This document shows, one piece after another, positions 34,429 through 44,088 of a stretch of DNA of 64,000 nt. The notes under the pieces are model-generated. The model searched no databases. It was not told where the DNA came from and saw only the letters and a list, made by a program, of their open reading frames with translations. Source of the DNA: Trinickia acidisoli (GTDB lineage: Bacteria > Pseudomonadota > Gammaproteobacteria > Burkholderiales > Burkholderiaceae). The stretch covers positions 992,001 through 1,056,000 of the forward strand of contig NZ_JAFLRG010000002.1 of assembly GCF_017315725.1 (NCBI RefSeq), written 5' to 3'. Every line of letters starts with the position of its first letter. Position 1 is the stretch's first letter. The translations under genes were made by a program, and so were the position numbers.

Positions 34429-36339
34429 CTACTTCGTTAGCATTCCTAAAGATTCGGACGGCTGACATCCATCGCATGGAACGGCATCATCCGGCGAAGC
34501 CGATACGACACGCGGCGTGAGCAAGAAAAGCCGCTGAAACTTCTGCCCTTGGTGATGCTTGAAGCGAAACAGGCTGCCGATAACAGGAAGCTTCGACAGC
34601 AACGGAATGCCCGACTCGCTGCGATCGTCCTGATCGACGGTATAACCGGCGATGAGCAAGCTCTGTCCTTGATCGATCAGCGCCTGCGTATCGATCGTGC
34701 TCTTGCTGACGACGGGCAGGCTCCCCACGTTCGAAGTCGTCAAATTGCCGTCTTCGATATGCACGTCGAGCCGGATCTGCGGTTTGCCCTGCCCCGACAC
34801 GATGCTCGGCAACACACGCAGCGCAACGCCGGCCGATACGCTATAGAGGCTACCCGACTCGAAGCCCTGGACCGGCACGTAGAACGTCTGCTTGTTGTCC
34901 ATGACCGCTTCCATGTTGTCGAGCGTGGCGACCTTCGGGCTAGCGGTAATGCGCGCATTGTCGGTCTGCTCGAGCGCGCTGATGCGGCTCAGCAAATATC
35001 GCCCCGTGCCGCCGATCACGGCCGTCAGCACGCTGCCCGTGGGCGTCGCGGCCACCGCCGCGCCCGTTGCCGCCGAGGACAGCGTGCCGATCGTACCCGT
35101 GCCGCCCGGTGCGGAAAATCCCTGCGGGTTGATCGAATCGGGAAAACCCGCCTGCGTGTTCTGGCCGTTGCCGGTTTCGACGTCGAAATGGCTCGAATGC
35201 AAGCGCCAATCGACACCGAGTTCCTGCAAGCCCGTCTCGGTGATCTCGATGATGCTCGCATCGATTTCGAGCACGCCGGGCCGACGGTCGAGCGAGGCGA
35301 TGAGCTTCTCGAGCGCAGGCATCGTCTCGGCGTGAGCGCGTACCAGGATCGCGTTGTTGCGTGCGTCTGCGCGAATGATGGGCTCATCCGGTCGTGTCGC
35401 ATTCGACGAAGGATCGGTCCCCATGGCGCTCGAATCACCGCCGGGAAGCGGTGGCATCGATGCGTTGGCGTTCGTATCGGCACTACGCATGTTTGCCGGC
35501 AGAGGCGGGTTGCCCGCCGAACGCGCCGACGCGTTGTCGCCGAACAGATTCGGCAGCGGAGGAAACGAGCGGCCGTTCGCACCCGGTGTCGAACTCGAAC
35601 CCGTTCCTCCAATATCGTGCAGCCGATAAGCATCGTCGCTCGGCATAGCGGGCGCCTCGGCGGCTCGCCCACCCGGGCTGTCGGGATAGAGGCTGCGCAA
35701 CGTCGAGGCGACGCCGGGCACGACGACGGGTTGCCCGTTGATCGTCAACGTGCGGTCCGTCGCCCATGCATAGTGAAGACGGAATGAGCGAACCTCGGGC
35801 GCATCGCCGCGCGCAACGTCGTGATCGATCAGGTGCGCGACATCGGTCACCAGTTCGACCAACCGCGGCGGCCCCGAAACCAATGCGGTGCGCATCGCAT
35901 CGTCATAGAGGACGGGAAAGCGCGGGTCGGATACGCCCAGCCTCGACAACGCACCGCGCAAATCATCCGTCGTGGCATGCACGAGCCCAATCGTCGCGTT
36001 GCGTGCTTCGTTCGGCCCTGATATCCGCAAGACGGACCCGTCGTAGTACCAAATGAAGCCGAACGAATCGGACAGCCGATCGAGGAAACGCTGCGGTGTC
36101 TCGTCGAATCGGCCCGTGACCACGCCGTCGACCTGTGGCGAAATCCAGGTCATGACGTTTTCGCTCGCGCCGAGATCGCGCAAAACCTCTTTGATGTCCT
36201 TATGATCGGCAACGTATTGAAAGTGATTCGACTTCCACGGAATGGGTTTGGCGCAGGCATCGGGGCTGGCGAGTGCGGCAGCGATCAGCATTGCGAATGC
36301 GAGCGCGTTCAGGCGCCGCATGCGTCCGGGCAATTTCAT
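34429..36339 (-). CDS. sctC: T3SS outer-membrane secretin SctC (HrcC)
   Basis: A 636-residue secretin that forms the outer-membrane ring. A signal peptide (LNALAFAMLIAAALASPDACA) precedes the N0 domain (WISPQVDGVVTGRFDETPQRF). N1/N3-like modules follow, and the C-terminal secretin domain includes LEIDASIIEITETGLQELGV and the beta-rich core around VLTAVIGGTGRYLLSR, with the end near IPLLSKLPVIGSLF. It lies 28 bp after the AraC-type regulator gene, as hrcC follows hrpB in Ralstonia. Slightly longer than Ralstonia HrcC because of a Pro/Asn-rich insert (about 225-320). Confidence 0.93.
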   Translation of the reverse strand: MKLPGRMRRLNALAFAMLIAAALASPDACAKPIPWKSNHFQYVADHKDIKEVLRDLGASENVMTWISPQVDGVVTGRFDETPQRFLDRLSDSFGFIWYYDGSVLRISGPNEARNATIGLVHATTDDLRGALSRLGVSDPRFPVLYDDAMRTALVSGPPRLVELVTDVAHLIDHDVARGDAPEVRSFRLHYAWATDRTLTINGQPVVVPGVASTLRSLYPDSPGGRAAEAPAMPSDDAYRLHDIGGTGSSSTPGANGRSFPPLPNLFGDNASARSAGNPPLPANMRSADTNANASMPPLPGGDSSAMGTDPSSNATRPDEPIIRADARNNAILVRAHAETMPALEKLIASLDRRPGVLEIDASIIEITETGLQELGVDWRLHSSHFDVETGNGQNTQAGFPDSINPQGFSAPGGTGTIGTLSSAATGAAVAATPTGSVLTAVIGGTGRYLLSRISALEQTDNARITASPKVATLDNMEAVMDNKQTFYVPVQGFESGSLYSVSAGVALRVLPSIVSGQGKPQIRLDVHIEDGNLTTSNVGSLPVVSKSTIDTQALIDQGQSLLIAGYTVDQDDRSESGIPLLSKLPVIGSLFRFKHHQGQKFQRLFLLTPRVVSASPDDAVPCDGCQPSESLGMLTK

Positions 36340-36367
36340 TTCGTTGTGCTCCAGGCGAATGGGGGCG

Positions 36368-37816
36368 TCACCGCGTATACGCGACGATCGTTTCGGACGG
36401 CGATTCGTTGAAGTGCTTGCGATAACCCTTCGCCAGCGTCGAGCGGCTTTTCAAGCCCCACCGCGCCGCAGTGTCGTAGATCGATGGCGCCGGGCCGTTC
36501 TCGTCGAGCAGCGCTTCGCGAATACCCTCGAGGCGCAGCGATCGAATCAGGGCGCATGGGGTCATGCCGAGCGCACGCTTGAACACGAGCTGAATCGTAC
36601 GCATCGTCACGTTCATCTCGGCCGCGACTTCGCGCGTCGTCAAATCCTCGCGGTCGATGTTTTCGATGATGTACCGATAAGCGCGCCGATATTTGGCCGG
36701 CAGCCGCGCAGAGACATCGTCGTTGACCGCGCCCGCCGCGGCGCGCGGGCGTGCCGTGGGAGCACTTCGCAACGTCGTCGTTTCGTTTCGCAGGCAGCGC
36801 AGCGCTTCGGTCGTGTACTGCGAGTAGAACTTCAACGCGCGGACGAGATCGCCGCGGTACGCCGCGATTTTCGCCATGCAATAGAGGTAGTCGAAATCGC
36901 GGTGCGGTTGCTCGCCGGTCGCGGGCAGGTGATCCATCATCTCCGCGGCCATTTCGTCGAGGCCACCCGCAAGCGCGGCAAGCACGACGTCGAGACGCGC
37001 ACGAAAAGCGAGTTGCCGATTCGGCGCGCCGCGGCTCAATCGCGCAGCGATCACCGTGGCCGGCGTACCGCGGTCGCCGTCGGCAAGACGCGCCATGCAG
37101 TGAAGCTCTTCGATACGCAGCGACAGCAGCGCCGGGCGCGTCGCCATCGCCGAAGCCGGCTCGAGGTGCGAGCGTGGGCCCGCCGTCAGCGAGATCGACG
37201 TCAGCGCCGATTGCCAGAAGGCATTGTCCTCGAGTGCGCGCGAAGCACGAATCTTCAAACGCACGTCGAACTCTTGGGAAAGCAGTTCGATGACTAGCCG
37301 AAAGCGCGTTTCGTCGATTTCGTCGGCCAATTCGGCCGCCTCGATGAGTGCGTCGTCGGCCGCTTGTTGCTGCGCCAATTGATGATGCGCGAGCGCCATG
37401 CCGAGATAGGCTTCGATGCGCTGCTCGACGTGCGCCTGCGGCTCGGAAACCACGCGCGCGAAGCTGCGCTGCGCAACGCCCAAGCGGCCACGCAGCAACG
37501 AGAGCCAGCCCGTGTTGCGGCACGATTGCATGCGAAGCTGATCGTCGTTCTTCCAGACCATCTTTTGTGCACGTCGATAGTAATCTTCGGCTTCCTCCGA
37601 ATTGCCGAGCACGAGCGACACGTCGGCCAGCGCCGTCAGTTCTTCGTTGCTGCGGGTGCGCGCCTGCGAATGCACGCGCTCGCTCAAATCGGCCGCGTCG
37701 TCCACGGCGCAATAGGCGCGCGTAAAGTCGCCGTCGAGGGTTGCGCTGCAATAGCGGGGCAGGCTTTTGCGGAATTTCAAAGCGGACAACAACGCCAAAT
37801 AGACCGTCGGATACAT
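36368..37816 (-). CDS. hrpB: AraC-type T3SS master regulator HrpB/HrpX
   Basis: A 482-residue protein, near the length of Ralstonia HrpB (about 477). The N-terminal 340 residues are helical and TPR-like (ADVSLVLGNSEEAEDYYRRAQ). The C-terminal AraC domain has two helix-turn-helix units (LTTREVAAEMNVTMRTIQLVF, then YDTAARWGLKSRSTLAKGYRK). Start chosen at 37816 (MYPTVYLALLSALKFRKSL), matching homologue N-termini; the longer frame adds an unlikely tail. HrpB binds hrpII/PIP-type boxes; eight occur in this window. Placed between sctT and sctC as in Ralstonia. Confidence 0.9.
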   Translation of the reverse strand: MYPTVYLALLSALKFRKSLPRYCSATLDGDFTRAYCAVDDAADLSERVHSQARTRSNEELTALADVSLVLGNSEEAEDYYRRAQKMVWKNDDQLRMQSCRNTGWLSLLRGRLGVAQRSFARVVSEPQAHVEQRIEAYLGMALAHHQLAQQQAADDALIEAAELADEIDETRFRLVIELLSQEFDVRLKIRASRALEDNAFWQSALTSISLTAGPRSHLEPASAMATRPALLSLRIEELHCMARLADGDRGTPATVIAARLSRGAPNRQLAFRARLDVVLAALAGGLDEMAAEMMDHLPATGEQPHRDFDYLYCMAKIAAYRGDLVRALKFYSQYTTEALRCLRNETTTLRSAPTARPRAAAGAVNDDVSARLPAKYRRAYRYIIENIDREDLTTREVAAEMNVTMRTIQLVFKRALGMTPCALIRSLRLEGIREALLDENGPAPSIYDTAARWGLKSRSTLAKGYRKHFNESPSETIVAYTR

Positions 37817-38110
37817 AGCTCGACACTCGCTGTGTGCGCCCGACTTTTTTGACGGCCGATCGGGCTCAGGCCTTGGCAATCGACATCGTCGCGAAACGTT
37901 CGCGTCGGTGCTTTGCTTGAGGTCGATATTAGCCAGGGCCACCACGTCCAATTTCAACAATCTCAGCGGATCCTCACAACAATTCTCAACCAAAAAAATG
38001 AATATCCGGCATAAGAAATTTCGATGCCCCTCACCCGCCCCGGTGGTTCTCGCAAATGCGAATCGATTCGCGCTCGAACCGCGATGGGCGGTCGCAATCT
38101 CAATCGATTC
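37817..38110 (-). promoter_or_regulatory. Upstream region of hrpB-type regulator
   Basis: A 294-bp gap between sctT and the regulator gene. It is more AT-rich than its surroundings around 37975-38020. No TTCG-N16-TTCG box is present on the minus strand (the two nearest TTCG are 16 bp apart), consistent with control by a different regulator such as HrpG. No strong terminator after sctT was seen. Confidence 0.4.
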
Positions 38111-38947
38111 TCAACGCGCGTGCTGCGCGGAGCCGGGCGACGCCAACGTGGCCGCCTCACGCGTGAACTCATCGAGGCGCAGCGATCCCAACACCTGCTG
38201 CGCGAATACGCCGACGAGAAAAATCAGCATCAGCAAGCCGATTGCACCGCGAATCGGCTGGCTCAGCGACGAAGGTTCGAGCTTTTCCGCTGCACGCGCG
38301 AGCAGGCCGATCGCGAGATCGATCAATATCAGCGCGAGCATCACGGGCGTGCCGAGCTTGACCGTGGCCGTCATGATCGAATCGGTGCGTGCGACGATGA
38401 AGCTTTGGGCGACGTCGGCCATCGAAGGCGTCAGTGAAACGAGCGGCCACCATTTGAACGATTCGAACATCGCGCCCATAAAAAACGTCATGCCGCCGCC
38501 TACGTAGAACAATGCAACGGCCATCTGCAGCAGCGTGTTGGAAATCGGCGTGCTCTGATCGCCGCGCAGCGGGTTGTTCATCTGTACGCTGTTGTAGCCT
38601 GCCAAGTCGTCGATCAGCGTGCCGACGCACTGTGCGATGAAGAACACCGTCGACGCGGCGTAGCCGAGCACGGCGCCGAGAAACATTTCCTTCAGCGAGA
38701 TCATCAGCAACTGCACGGAATTGACGCCGTCGAAGTAATGCGCAGGCTGCGCAGCCGCTACAAAAAAAGCGAGCACGTAAATGATGCCGTTGCGCGCGGT
38801 GCCGGGCAGCATGTCGCCGCTCGTGGGAGGAAAGATCTGAAACGCGACCGCGATGCGCGCCGCGCTTATCGCAAGCGTCAAAAAGAATCCCTGATATTCA
38901 TAGAACAAATCGGCGAGCGCGCGCCCGATGGCTAACCCTTCGTACAT
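38111..38947 (-). CDS. sctT: T3SS export apparatus protein SctT (HrcT)
   Basis: A 278-residue inner-membrane protein of the FliR/SctT family with about six hydrophobic segments (for example LTLAISAARIAVAFQIFPPT and GLLMLIFLVGVFAQQVLG). Part of the R-S-T export gate with SctR and SctS. Starts one base after the sctO stop, last gene of the hrpB1-to-sctT operon. Confidence 0.92.
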   Translation of the reverse strand: MYEGLAIGRALADLFYEYQGFFLTLAISAARIAVAFQIFPPTSGDMLPGTARNGIIYVLAFFVAAAQPAHYFDGVNSVQLLMISLKEMFLGAVLGYAASTVFFIAQCVGTLIDDLAGYNSVQMNNPLRGDQSTPISNTLLQMAVALFYVGGGMTFFMGAMFESFKWWPLVSLTPSMADVAQSFIVARTDSIMTATVKLGTPVMLALILIDLAIGLLARAAEKLEPSSLSQPIRGAIGLLMLIFLVGVFAQQVLGSLRLDEFTREAATLASPGSAQHAR

Positions 38948-38948
38948 C

Positions 38949-39443
38949 CTATGCTCCTCGATGTATGCGGGCGGCGGCGGTTTCGCCCGCTTCTTCGTCG
39001 TTACGCTCCTCGACGCGGCGCTCGGCGGCCTTGATCGATCGATTCAATTGCTCGCGCGCAGCTTCGAGCGACGCATCGGCGCGGCGCACGGCTTTGCCCA
39101 GTTGCTCGACGGCTTCCCGCTGTGCCTCGGCCGCTTCGACGGCGCGGCGCACGGCGGTGCGCGCTTCGTCCACTGCTTGGCCGAGCGGTGCTCGAAAGCG
39201 ATCGTGATCGAGATAGACGACAGGCGAAAGTCCATTAGGACTGCTAAGCAACTGCGTCATCTTTTCTTCGTGTGCGAGTCGCCTCGATTGCGCCGCTTCG
39301 AGCGCTTCATTGGCTTGCTCGGTGGCGTCGATGAGCGCCGCATGATGGCGGCGTGCATCGGCCAGTTCGCGCTCGATCCGCTCTTTGGCTCGGGTCTTCG
39401 CGGCCACCACGATTTTCCAGACGTGCTGGACGGCTCGGCTCAT
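38949..39443 (-). CDS. sctO: T3SS stalk protein SctO (HrpB7-like)
   Basis: A 164-residue, almost wholly charged coiled-coil protein (KTRAKERIERELADARRHH, later AVRRADASLEAAREQLNR). It lies between sctN and sctT, the position of HrpB7/SctO, the stalk that links ATPase and export gate. Assignment is by coiled coil and position because SctO proteins are poorly conserved. Within the gene lies a TTAGGACTGCTAA motif at 39235-39247. Confidence 0.8.
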   Translation of the reverse strand: MSRAVQHVWKIVVAAKTRAKERIERELADARRHHAALIDATEQANEALEAAQSRRLAHEEKMTQLLSSPNGLSPVVYLDHDRFRAPLGQAVDEARTAVRRAVEAAEAQREAVEQLGKAVRRADASLEAAREQLNRSIKAAERRVEERNDEEAGETAAARIHRGA

Positions 39444-39466
39444 GATCGGCGGGTGATCGTCGAATG

Positions 39467-40789
39467 TCAGGTCTGCCCGAAGCTGCTCAGCAGATCGCGG
39501 GTCTCGTTCAAATCGGCCAGCTCGTCCGTGCGTTGACGCACGAACCCTTCGATGTCGTCGTTCATGGCGATCGCTTCATCGGCGAGCGGATCGGAGCCGC
39601 TCTTGTACTCGCCGATCTGCAACAGCATCTCGATCTCGTCGTACTTCGCCATCAGACGCCGCACGCGACCGGCACCCGCGCAATGCTCGGGCGATGCGAT
39701 TTGCGGCATCACGCGGCTCAAGCTGCCGAGCACGTCGATCGCCGGATAGCGATTGCGCGCGGCGATCTTGCGCGACAAGATCAAGTGCCCGTCGAGAATG
39801 CCGCGTACTTCCTCGCTCACCGGGTCGCCACCCTCTTCGTCGTCGGCCAGCACCGTGTAGAGCGCCGTAATCGAGCCTTCGCGTCCCATGCCGGCGCGTT
39901 CGAGCAAGCGTGGCAATTCGGCGAATACCGAAGGCGGAAAGCCGCGCCGCGTCGGCGGTTCGCCGGCGGATAGGCCGATTTCGCGCTGCGCGCGTGCGAA
40001 CCGCGTGAGGGAATCCATCATCAGCAACACGCGCTGGCCGCGGTCTCGAAAGTACTCGGCAATGGCCGTACCGACGTGTGCCGCCTTCGCCCGCTCGATC
40101 GACGAGCGATCGGATGTCGCGCATACCACGACGCTGCGCGCCATTCCCGCTTCGCCGAGAATCAGCTCGATGAACTCGCGCACCTCGCGACCGCGCTCGC
40201 CGATCAGCACGATTACGTTGACGTCGCAATCCGTGCCGCGCGCGAGCATGCCGAGCAACGTACTCTTGCCGACGCCGGCCGGCGCGAAGATGCCCATCCG
40301 CTGACCTTCGCCGAGCGCCATGAGACCGTCGATCACGCGCACGCCCGTGCCCAGTTGCGTCTCGATCATGCGCCGCTCCAGCGGGTCGGGAGCCGGCGCG
40401 AAAACAGGCACGCGGCACTGCGCGAGCACCGGCCCCAAGCCGTCCGTCGGCTCGCCAAGCCCGTCGAGCACGCGCCCGAGCAAGCCGGGACCGACAGGGA
40501 CCGACAACGGCTCGCCGCTGCCCGTCACGCGGGTGCTGCGCGAGACGCCCGTCATGCTGCCGAACGGCGCGACCAACACATACTGCCGAGCGATGCCCAC
40601 GACTTCGGCGCGCTGCATCAAGGTACCGTCCGCGCGCCACAGCTCGCACAATTCGCCGAGCTGCGCATCGAGGCCGCCGACCTTGATCAGCGTGCCGACT
40701 GCTTCGAGCACCTTGCCATAGCGATCGAGCGAGGCGCTGGCACCGAGCGCCGTCTCCAAATAGTCGGCAAAGCGGACGATCGAGCTCAT
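39467..40789 (-). CDS. sctN: T3SS ATPase SctN (HrcN)
   Basis: A 440-residue FliI/F1-beta-like ATPase. Walker A is APAGVGKST (about 169-176), catalytic Glu in LIGERGREVREF, Walker B VLLMMDSLTR and the DEEGGDPVSEEVRGILDGH region. It unfolds and removes chaperones from substrates at the inner face of the injectisome. Its start overlaps the sctL stop by 4 nt. Confidence 0.96.
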   Translation of the reverse strand: MSSIVRFADYLETALGASASLDRYGKVLEAVGTLIKVGGLDAQLGELCELWRADGTLMQRAEVVGIARQYVLVAPFGSMTGVSRSTRVTGSGEPLSVPVGPGLLGRVLDGLGEPTDGLGPVLAQCRVPVFAPAPDPLERRMIETQLGTGVRVIDGLMALGEGQRMGIFAPAGVGKSTLLGMLARGTDCDVNVIVLIGERGREVREFIELILGEAGMARSVVVCATSDRSSIERAKAAHVGTAIAEYFRDRGQRVLLMMDSLTRFARAQREIGLSAGEPPTRRGFPPSVFAELPRLLERAGMGREGSITALYTVLADDEEGGDPVSEEVRGILDGHLILSRKIAARNRYPAIDVLGSLSRVMPQIASPEHCAGAGRVRRLMAKYDEIEMLLQIGEYKSGSDPLADEAIAMNDDIEGFVRQRTDELADLNETRDLLSSFGQT

Positions 40790-41553
40790 GCGGCAACGCC
40801 CTCGGCGCCCATGCCGTTGGCACCGGCGTGCGAATCGCCGCTCATTGCCTCGGCATCCGGTGCCGTAGTCGAGGCGGCCAACGCCGCGCCGTTAGCCAGT
40901 GCACGCTCGAGACTCGCAAGCTGCGCGCGCAGGCTCGATTCGACCACACCGTAGTCCCATTCGCAGATACAGGTGTCCTCGTCCGCTTCGTCGTCAACCA
41001 CGACTTCCAGATTGAGCGGCGGCGTTGCCTCGCGCGCAAGCTCGCCGAACAGGCGCTCGGCGCGATCGGCGTTTGCGGGTGCGACGGTCACCGTGAGATG
41101 CGTCGCATCGTCGATCGATCGCGCCACGGCCAGCGTTATGCGACGCATCAGCGCGTCGCGATCGGTCTCGGCTATCACCTGTTCGACCGCCTTCATCACG
41201 AGGCGCGCGAGCCGATCGGACGACGCCTGAAGGTCTTCATGCTCGCTGCGCGCGCGCGCGATAAAACGCGCATGCGTCTCGGCCAGCGCACGTCGATGAC
41301 CGGCTGCGTAGCCGAGTCGCGCACTATTGTCGAACTTGCGTCGCGCCGCCTCGACAAAGGCATCTGCTTCTCGGCGGGCCGCTTCGACGAGTTGGCGTGC
41401 GCGCTCGGTTGCATCGCGCATCGTCGCCTGCACGACCTCGTCGAGTGCTTCTAGCGCGTCATTCAATTCGGTCACGCGCGCGAGTTCTTCCGCGCGCACG
41501 ACATCGGTATCGACGGCGAGCACCTTCGGTTGCGCTCTCAACCAAATAGCCAT
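40786..41553 (-). CDS. sctL: T3SS stator protein SctL (HrcL/HrpB5)
   Basis: A 255-residue FliH-like stator. The N-terminal two-thirds are helical and charged (ARQLVEAARREADAFVEAARR) and the C-terminal domain includes ATHLTVTVAPANADRAERLF and CICEWDYGVVESSLRAQL, typical of HrpE/YscL proteins. It inhibits and anchors the ATPase to SctQ. Overlaps sctK by 16 nt and sctN by 4 nt. Confidence 0.9.
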   Translation of the reverse strand: MAIWLRAQPKVLAVDTDVVRAEELARVTELNDALEALDEVVQATMRDATERARQLVEAARREADAFVEAARRKFDNSARLGYAAGHRRALAETHARFIARARSEHEDLQASSDRLARLVMKAVEQVIAETDRDALMRRITLAVARSIDDATHLTVTVAPANADRAERLFGELAREATPPLNLEVVVDDEADEDTCICEWDYGVVESSLRAQLASLERALANGAALAASTTAPDAEAMSGDSHAGANGMGAEGVAA

Positions 41554-42290
41554 TGAAACTCCGGAAACAAATCGCCTGCGATGGAAAAGAAACGGCTCGT
41601 GTCGGTTGGACCTTGTGGCAGCGTTGCATCAACGCGAATGCGATCGACGTCAATGTCGGTCGTATCCGTTGACCGTCCCGCATGCTCTTGCCCTCGCGGA
41701 TGGCCACAGTCCGCAAACCGCATCCTTTGCCACGCTTCGCCACCCACGATGAAAGCTAGGCCCAGCACCACGATATTGCCGAGTGTCTCGTTACGGCATG
41801 CCCCGTCGCCCGACAGCATTTGCCAGCCATGACGCGCGAGCGCGTCGGGCGAAAGATCGTCGGGCAATGGCAATGGCTCGCTCAGCGCCGACGCAACCGG
41901 TTGGTCTTGCAGTTGCTTGAGCGCCTCCTCCCCAACGGCTAGCGCAAGCGCGCGCCGCTGTTCGCGGTCGATGCAACGGCGAATGCTGTCCTGGCAACGA
42001 ATCAGTGCACGAGCCGCGAGCACGCTGCGAAGCGCCTGCGGTGCGAGAATCGCGATGCGGTTACCCGGATGCAAAAAAGCATCGAGCGGCACGGGCGTGG
42101 AAAACCAGAGACGTCGCGCCGCTGCGACCTTGATTGCTAGCGCGCGCCGGTCGCATGCTTCGGCCTGCGTCGCGCCGTCGAAGTCGGCGTCGCCGGCACG
42201 CACCGTCTGCGCCAACGCTGTCGCCAACCCGAGCACCCTTGCCTCGAAGCCCGCCAACATGCGGATCAACGGATGATCGGCGCCGCTCAT
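41538..42290 (-). CDS. sctK: T3SS accessory protein SctK (HrpB4-like)
   Basis: A 250-residue cytoplasmic protein in the HrpB4/SctK position between sctJ and sctL. Start MSGADHPLIRMLAGFE at 42290 overlaps the sctJ stop (ATGA). SctK links SctQ pods to SctD in other systems. The frame stays open far upstream through sctJ in another reading, but that extension is not coding. Assignment is mainly by position and general HrpB4-like character. Confidence 0.82.
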   Translation of the reverse strand: MSGADHPLIRMLAGFEARVLGLATALAQTVRAGDADFDGATQAEACDRRALAIKVAAARRLWFSTPVPLDAFLHPGNRIAILAPQALRSVLAARALIRCQDSIRRCIDREQRRALALAVGEEALKQLQDQPVASALSEPLPLPDDLSPDALARHGWQMLSGDGACRNETLGNIVVLGLAFIVGGEAWQRMRFADCGHPRGQEHAGRSTDTTDIDVDRIRVDATLPQGPTDTSRFFSIAGDLFPEFQWLFG

Positions 42291-43084
42291 GATGCGTCCG
42301 CCCGCTTGGGCGCCTTCGCTTTGATGCGCTCGAGCCAGCGCGCAGCCGAACTGCCTTTCCGCGTTTTCGGGGTGAACGCGAACCCTAGTGCAAGCGCACC
42401 CGCAAGCGCACCGAGGACAGCAGCCGCAACGATCCATACCATCGACAAACCGCCGCCGGCCGCAGGCGCGGCCGATGAGTCGATCGGCTGCGGCTCGGCG
42501 GCCTGCACGAGCGTCACGCTGACGTTGTCGTACGAGAGCCCTTCCACACTGTGCACGACGAGGTTCTTGATGCTCGGCACGAGCGCTTGAACATCCGTAC
42601 CCGAGCGATACTTGATGAATACAGCGGCCGACGACGGCTTCACGACGTTCGACAACGGATCGTTGTTCGGCAACACGATCTGCACCTGCGCGAACGCGAC
42701 GCCGTCCACGCGCGACAGGGTTTCGGAGAGTTGTTGCGATACGCCGTAGATGAAACGCACGCGCTCTTCGGTGGGCGTCGAAATCAACCCGTCCTTCTTG
42801 AACAACTCTCCGAGCGACGTGTATTTCTGATGCGGCAACCCATGTGCTCTGAGCACTTCCATCGAACGCGCGAAGTCGTCGCCGTCGACATCGACCGTCC
42901 AGCTCTTGCCGCTGTCCGGCGACGATTTGTTCGCATCGATACCGGCCTCGATCAACACGCGCATCAGGTCGTTGGCGTCTTGCTCTGATAGTTGCGCATA
43001 CAACTGTTTGCTGCAACCGGCCAACAACGCACTGGCCAGCACGGCAATTGCCAGCGCGCGCAACAAGGTCGAAACACGGCGCAT
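42287..43084 (-). CDS. sctJ: T3SS inner-ring lipoprotein SctJ (HrcJ)
   Basis: A 265-residue lipoprotein of the YscJ/PrgK family. The signal ends in lipobox LLAGC. The ring-forming domains include LYAQLSEQDANDLMRVLIEAG and VDGVAFAQVQIVLPNNDPL, and a C-terminal membrane helix (MVWIVAAAVLGALAGALALG) precedes a basic tail. Forms the inner-membrane ring with SctD. Confidence 0.95.
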   Translation of the reverse strand: MRRVSTLLRALAIAVLASALLAGCSKQLYAQLSEQDANDLMRVLIEAGIDANKSSPDSGKSWTVDVDGDDFARSMEVLRAHGLPHQKYTSLGELFKKDGLISTPTEERVRFIYGVSQQLSETLSRVDGVAFAQVQIVLPNNDPLSNVVKPSSAAVFIKYRSGTDVQALVPSIKNLVVHSVEGLSYDNVSVTLVQAAEPQPIDSSAAPAAGGGLSMVWIVAAAVLGALAGALALGFAFTPKTRKGSSAARWLERIKAKAPKRADAS

Positions 43085-43096
43085 CGCGCCCTCCCG

Positions 43097-43513
43097 TCAT
43101 TGATTCTTCATGAGTGTCTGCACGGTGCTCTTACCGCCTTGCGCGACTGCGGTACCCGTGTAGATTTTCACCATTTGTTCGGTGATCTCGCGCTGGATCT
43201 GTAGCGATTGCGCTTCCACCTGCTGCAACGACAGGTTGCCGCTCGATGCCTCGAACGCATCGATCTTCTGGGTCAGTGCGCCGAACGCCTCGTCTTGCGT
43301 CGCCACGGCCTGCGAGACCGTCGACGGTCCTTGAATGCGCCCGCCTTCCTCGGGCGCGAGTCGAGCCTGAGCGAGCGCCTCGCGAAAGCGTTCTCCAAGG
43401 CCGTTCGGTGCCTGTGCGCCGAATGCGCTTTGCGCGGCGCCGGTCACGCCTGCGGTAGGATCGGCAAGCGCGACGGACGGCGGCGGTGCGATAGCTGCGA
43501 TTGCGGAAGTCAT
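43097..43513 (-). CDS. sctI: T3SS inner-rod protein SctI (HrpB2)
   Basis: A 138-residue protein. Start MTSAIAAIAPPP; its C-terminal helix (AQSLQIQREITEQMVKIYTG, ending GGKSTVQTLMKNQ) matches HrpB2, where the VxTxxKNQ-type end is conserved. HrpB2 is an early secreted substrate and inner-rod component whose export is controlled by SctU/HpaC switching. Lies between hrpB1 and sctJ as in Ralstonia and Xanthomonas. Confidence 0.88.
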   Translation of the reverse strand: MTSAIAAIAPPPSVALADPTAGVTGAAQSAFGAQAPNGLGERFREALAQARLAPEEGGRIQGPSTVSQAVATQDEAFGALTQKIDAFEASSGNLSLQQVEAQSLQIQREITEQMVKIYTGTAVAQGGKSTVQTLMKNQ

Positions 43514-43523
43514 GGCCGTCTCC

Positions 43524-44000
43524 TCAAGCGCGCATATAGCTGAACGACATCGCTTGCCGGAGCAGTTCGGCCGCGTCCGATTTGCCCGCCGCTCCCGCAT
43601 TGTTCGCTTCGCTCTTTTCGCGTTTGCCCATCAGCAGATTCATCAGCCCGACCGATTCGGTGTCCTCGTCGCGCGCGAGGACCTGGTTCGCGTAGATGCG
43701 CCAGCTCGCATCGCCGAGCGAGGACATGCAGACCGCCAGTAACGCCGTGACGTAGGGGCCGAACGGGGCCTGCAGTTCGCGGCCTTCGAGTTGCCGCAGC
43801 AGTTGCGCCGCATCGGCCATGCGATTGCGGCGAATCAGCAACCACGCGTCGTACGCATTCAATTCGACGAAGTTCGGACGCATCAAATGCAGTGCCGCGA
43901 GCAAGCGGTCCGCCTCGTCCAGGTGCCCCTTGCGTGCGGCCCAGGTCAACAACTCGACCAAAGCCGACACCAAGCGGTTGCTGCATGTCGTGAGATTCAT
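43524..44000 (-). CDS. hrpB1: HrpB1/HrpK family protein
   Basis: A 158-residue TPR-like protein (ADRLLAALHLMRPNFVELNAYD, LLRQLEGRE, YVTALLAVCMSSLGD pieces) typical of HrpB1, which in Xanthomonas is a periplasmic or peptidoglycan-associated T3SS component. Start ATG at 44000 (MNLTTCSNRLVSAL) is preferred over a GTG/ATG 27 nt upstream. First gene of the minus-strand operon, 89 nt after a perfect PIP promoter's -10. Confidence 0.85.
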   Translation of the reverse strand: MNLTTCSNRLVSALVELLTWAARKGHLDEADRLLAALHLMRPNFVELNAYDAWLLIRRNRMADAAQLLRQLEGRELQAPFGPYVTALLAVCMSSLGDASWRIYANQVLARDEDTESVGLMNLLMGKREKSEANNAGAAGKSDAAELLRQAMSFSYMRA

Positions 44001-44088
44001 CGTTATGCCTCGCGAAGTTCGATTCAAATTCAGCTATCAGGACGGCAGCCGCGCCTGCGTCATCGAAGACCGCGCCGCCGATGGCCAT

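Noticed and set aside
41538..43100. A continuous 520-codon minus-strand frame through sctK and beyond
   Set aside because: Only the 3' half from the ATG at 42290 has HrpB4-like character. The upstream part overlaps sctJ, which is a clear lipoprotein gene in another frame; the extension is Arg/Gly/Cys-rich shadow reading.
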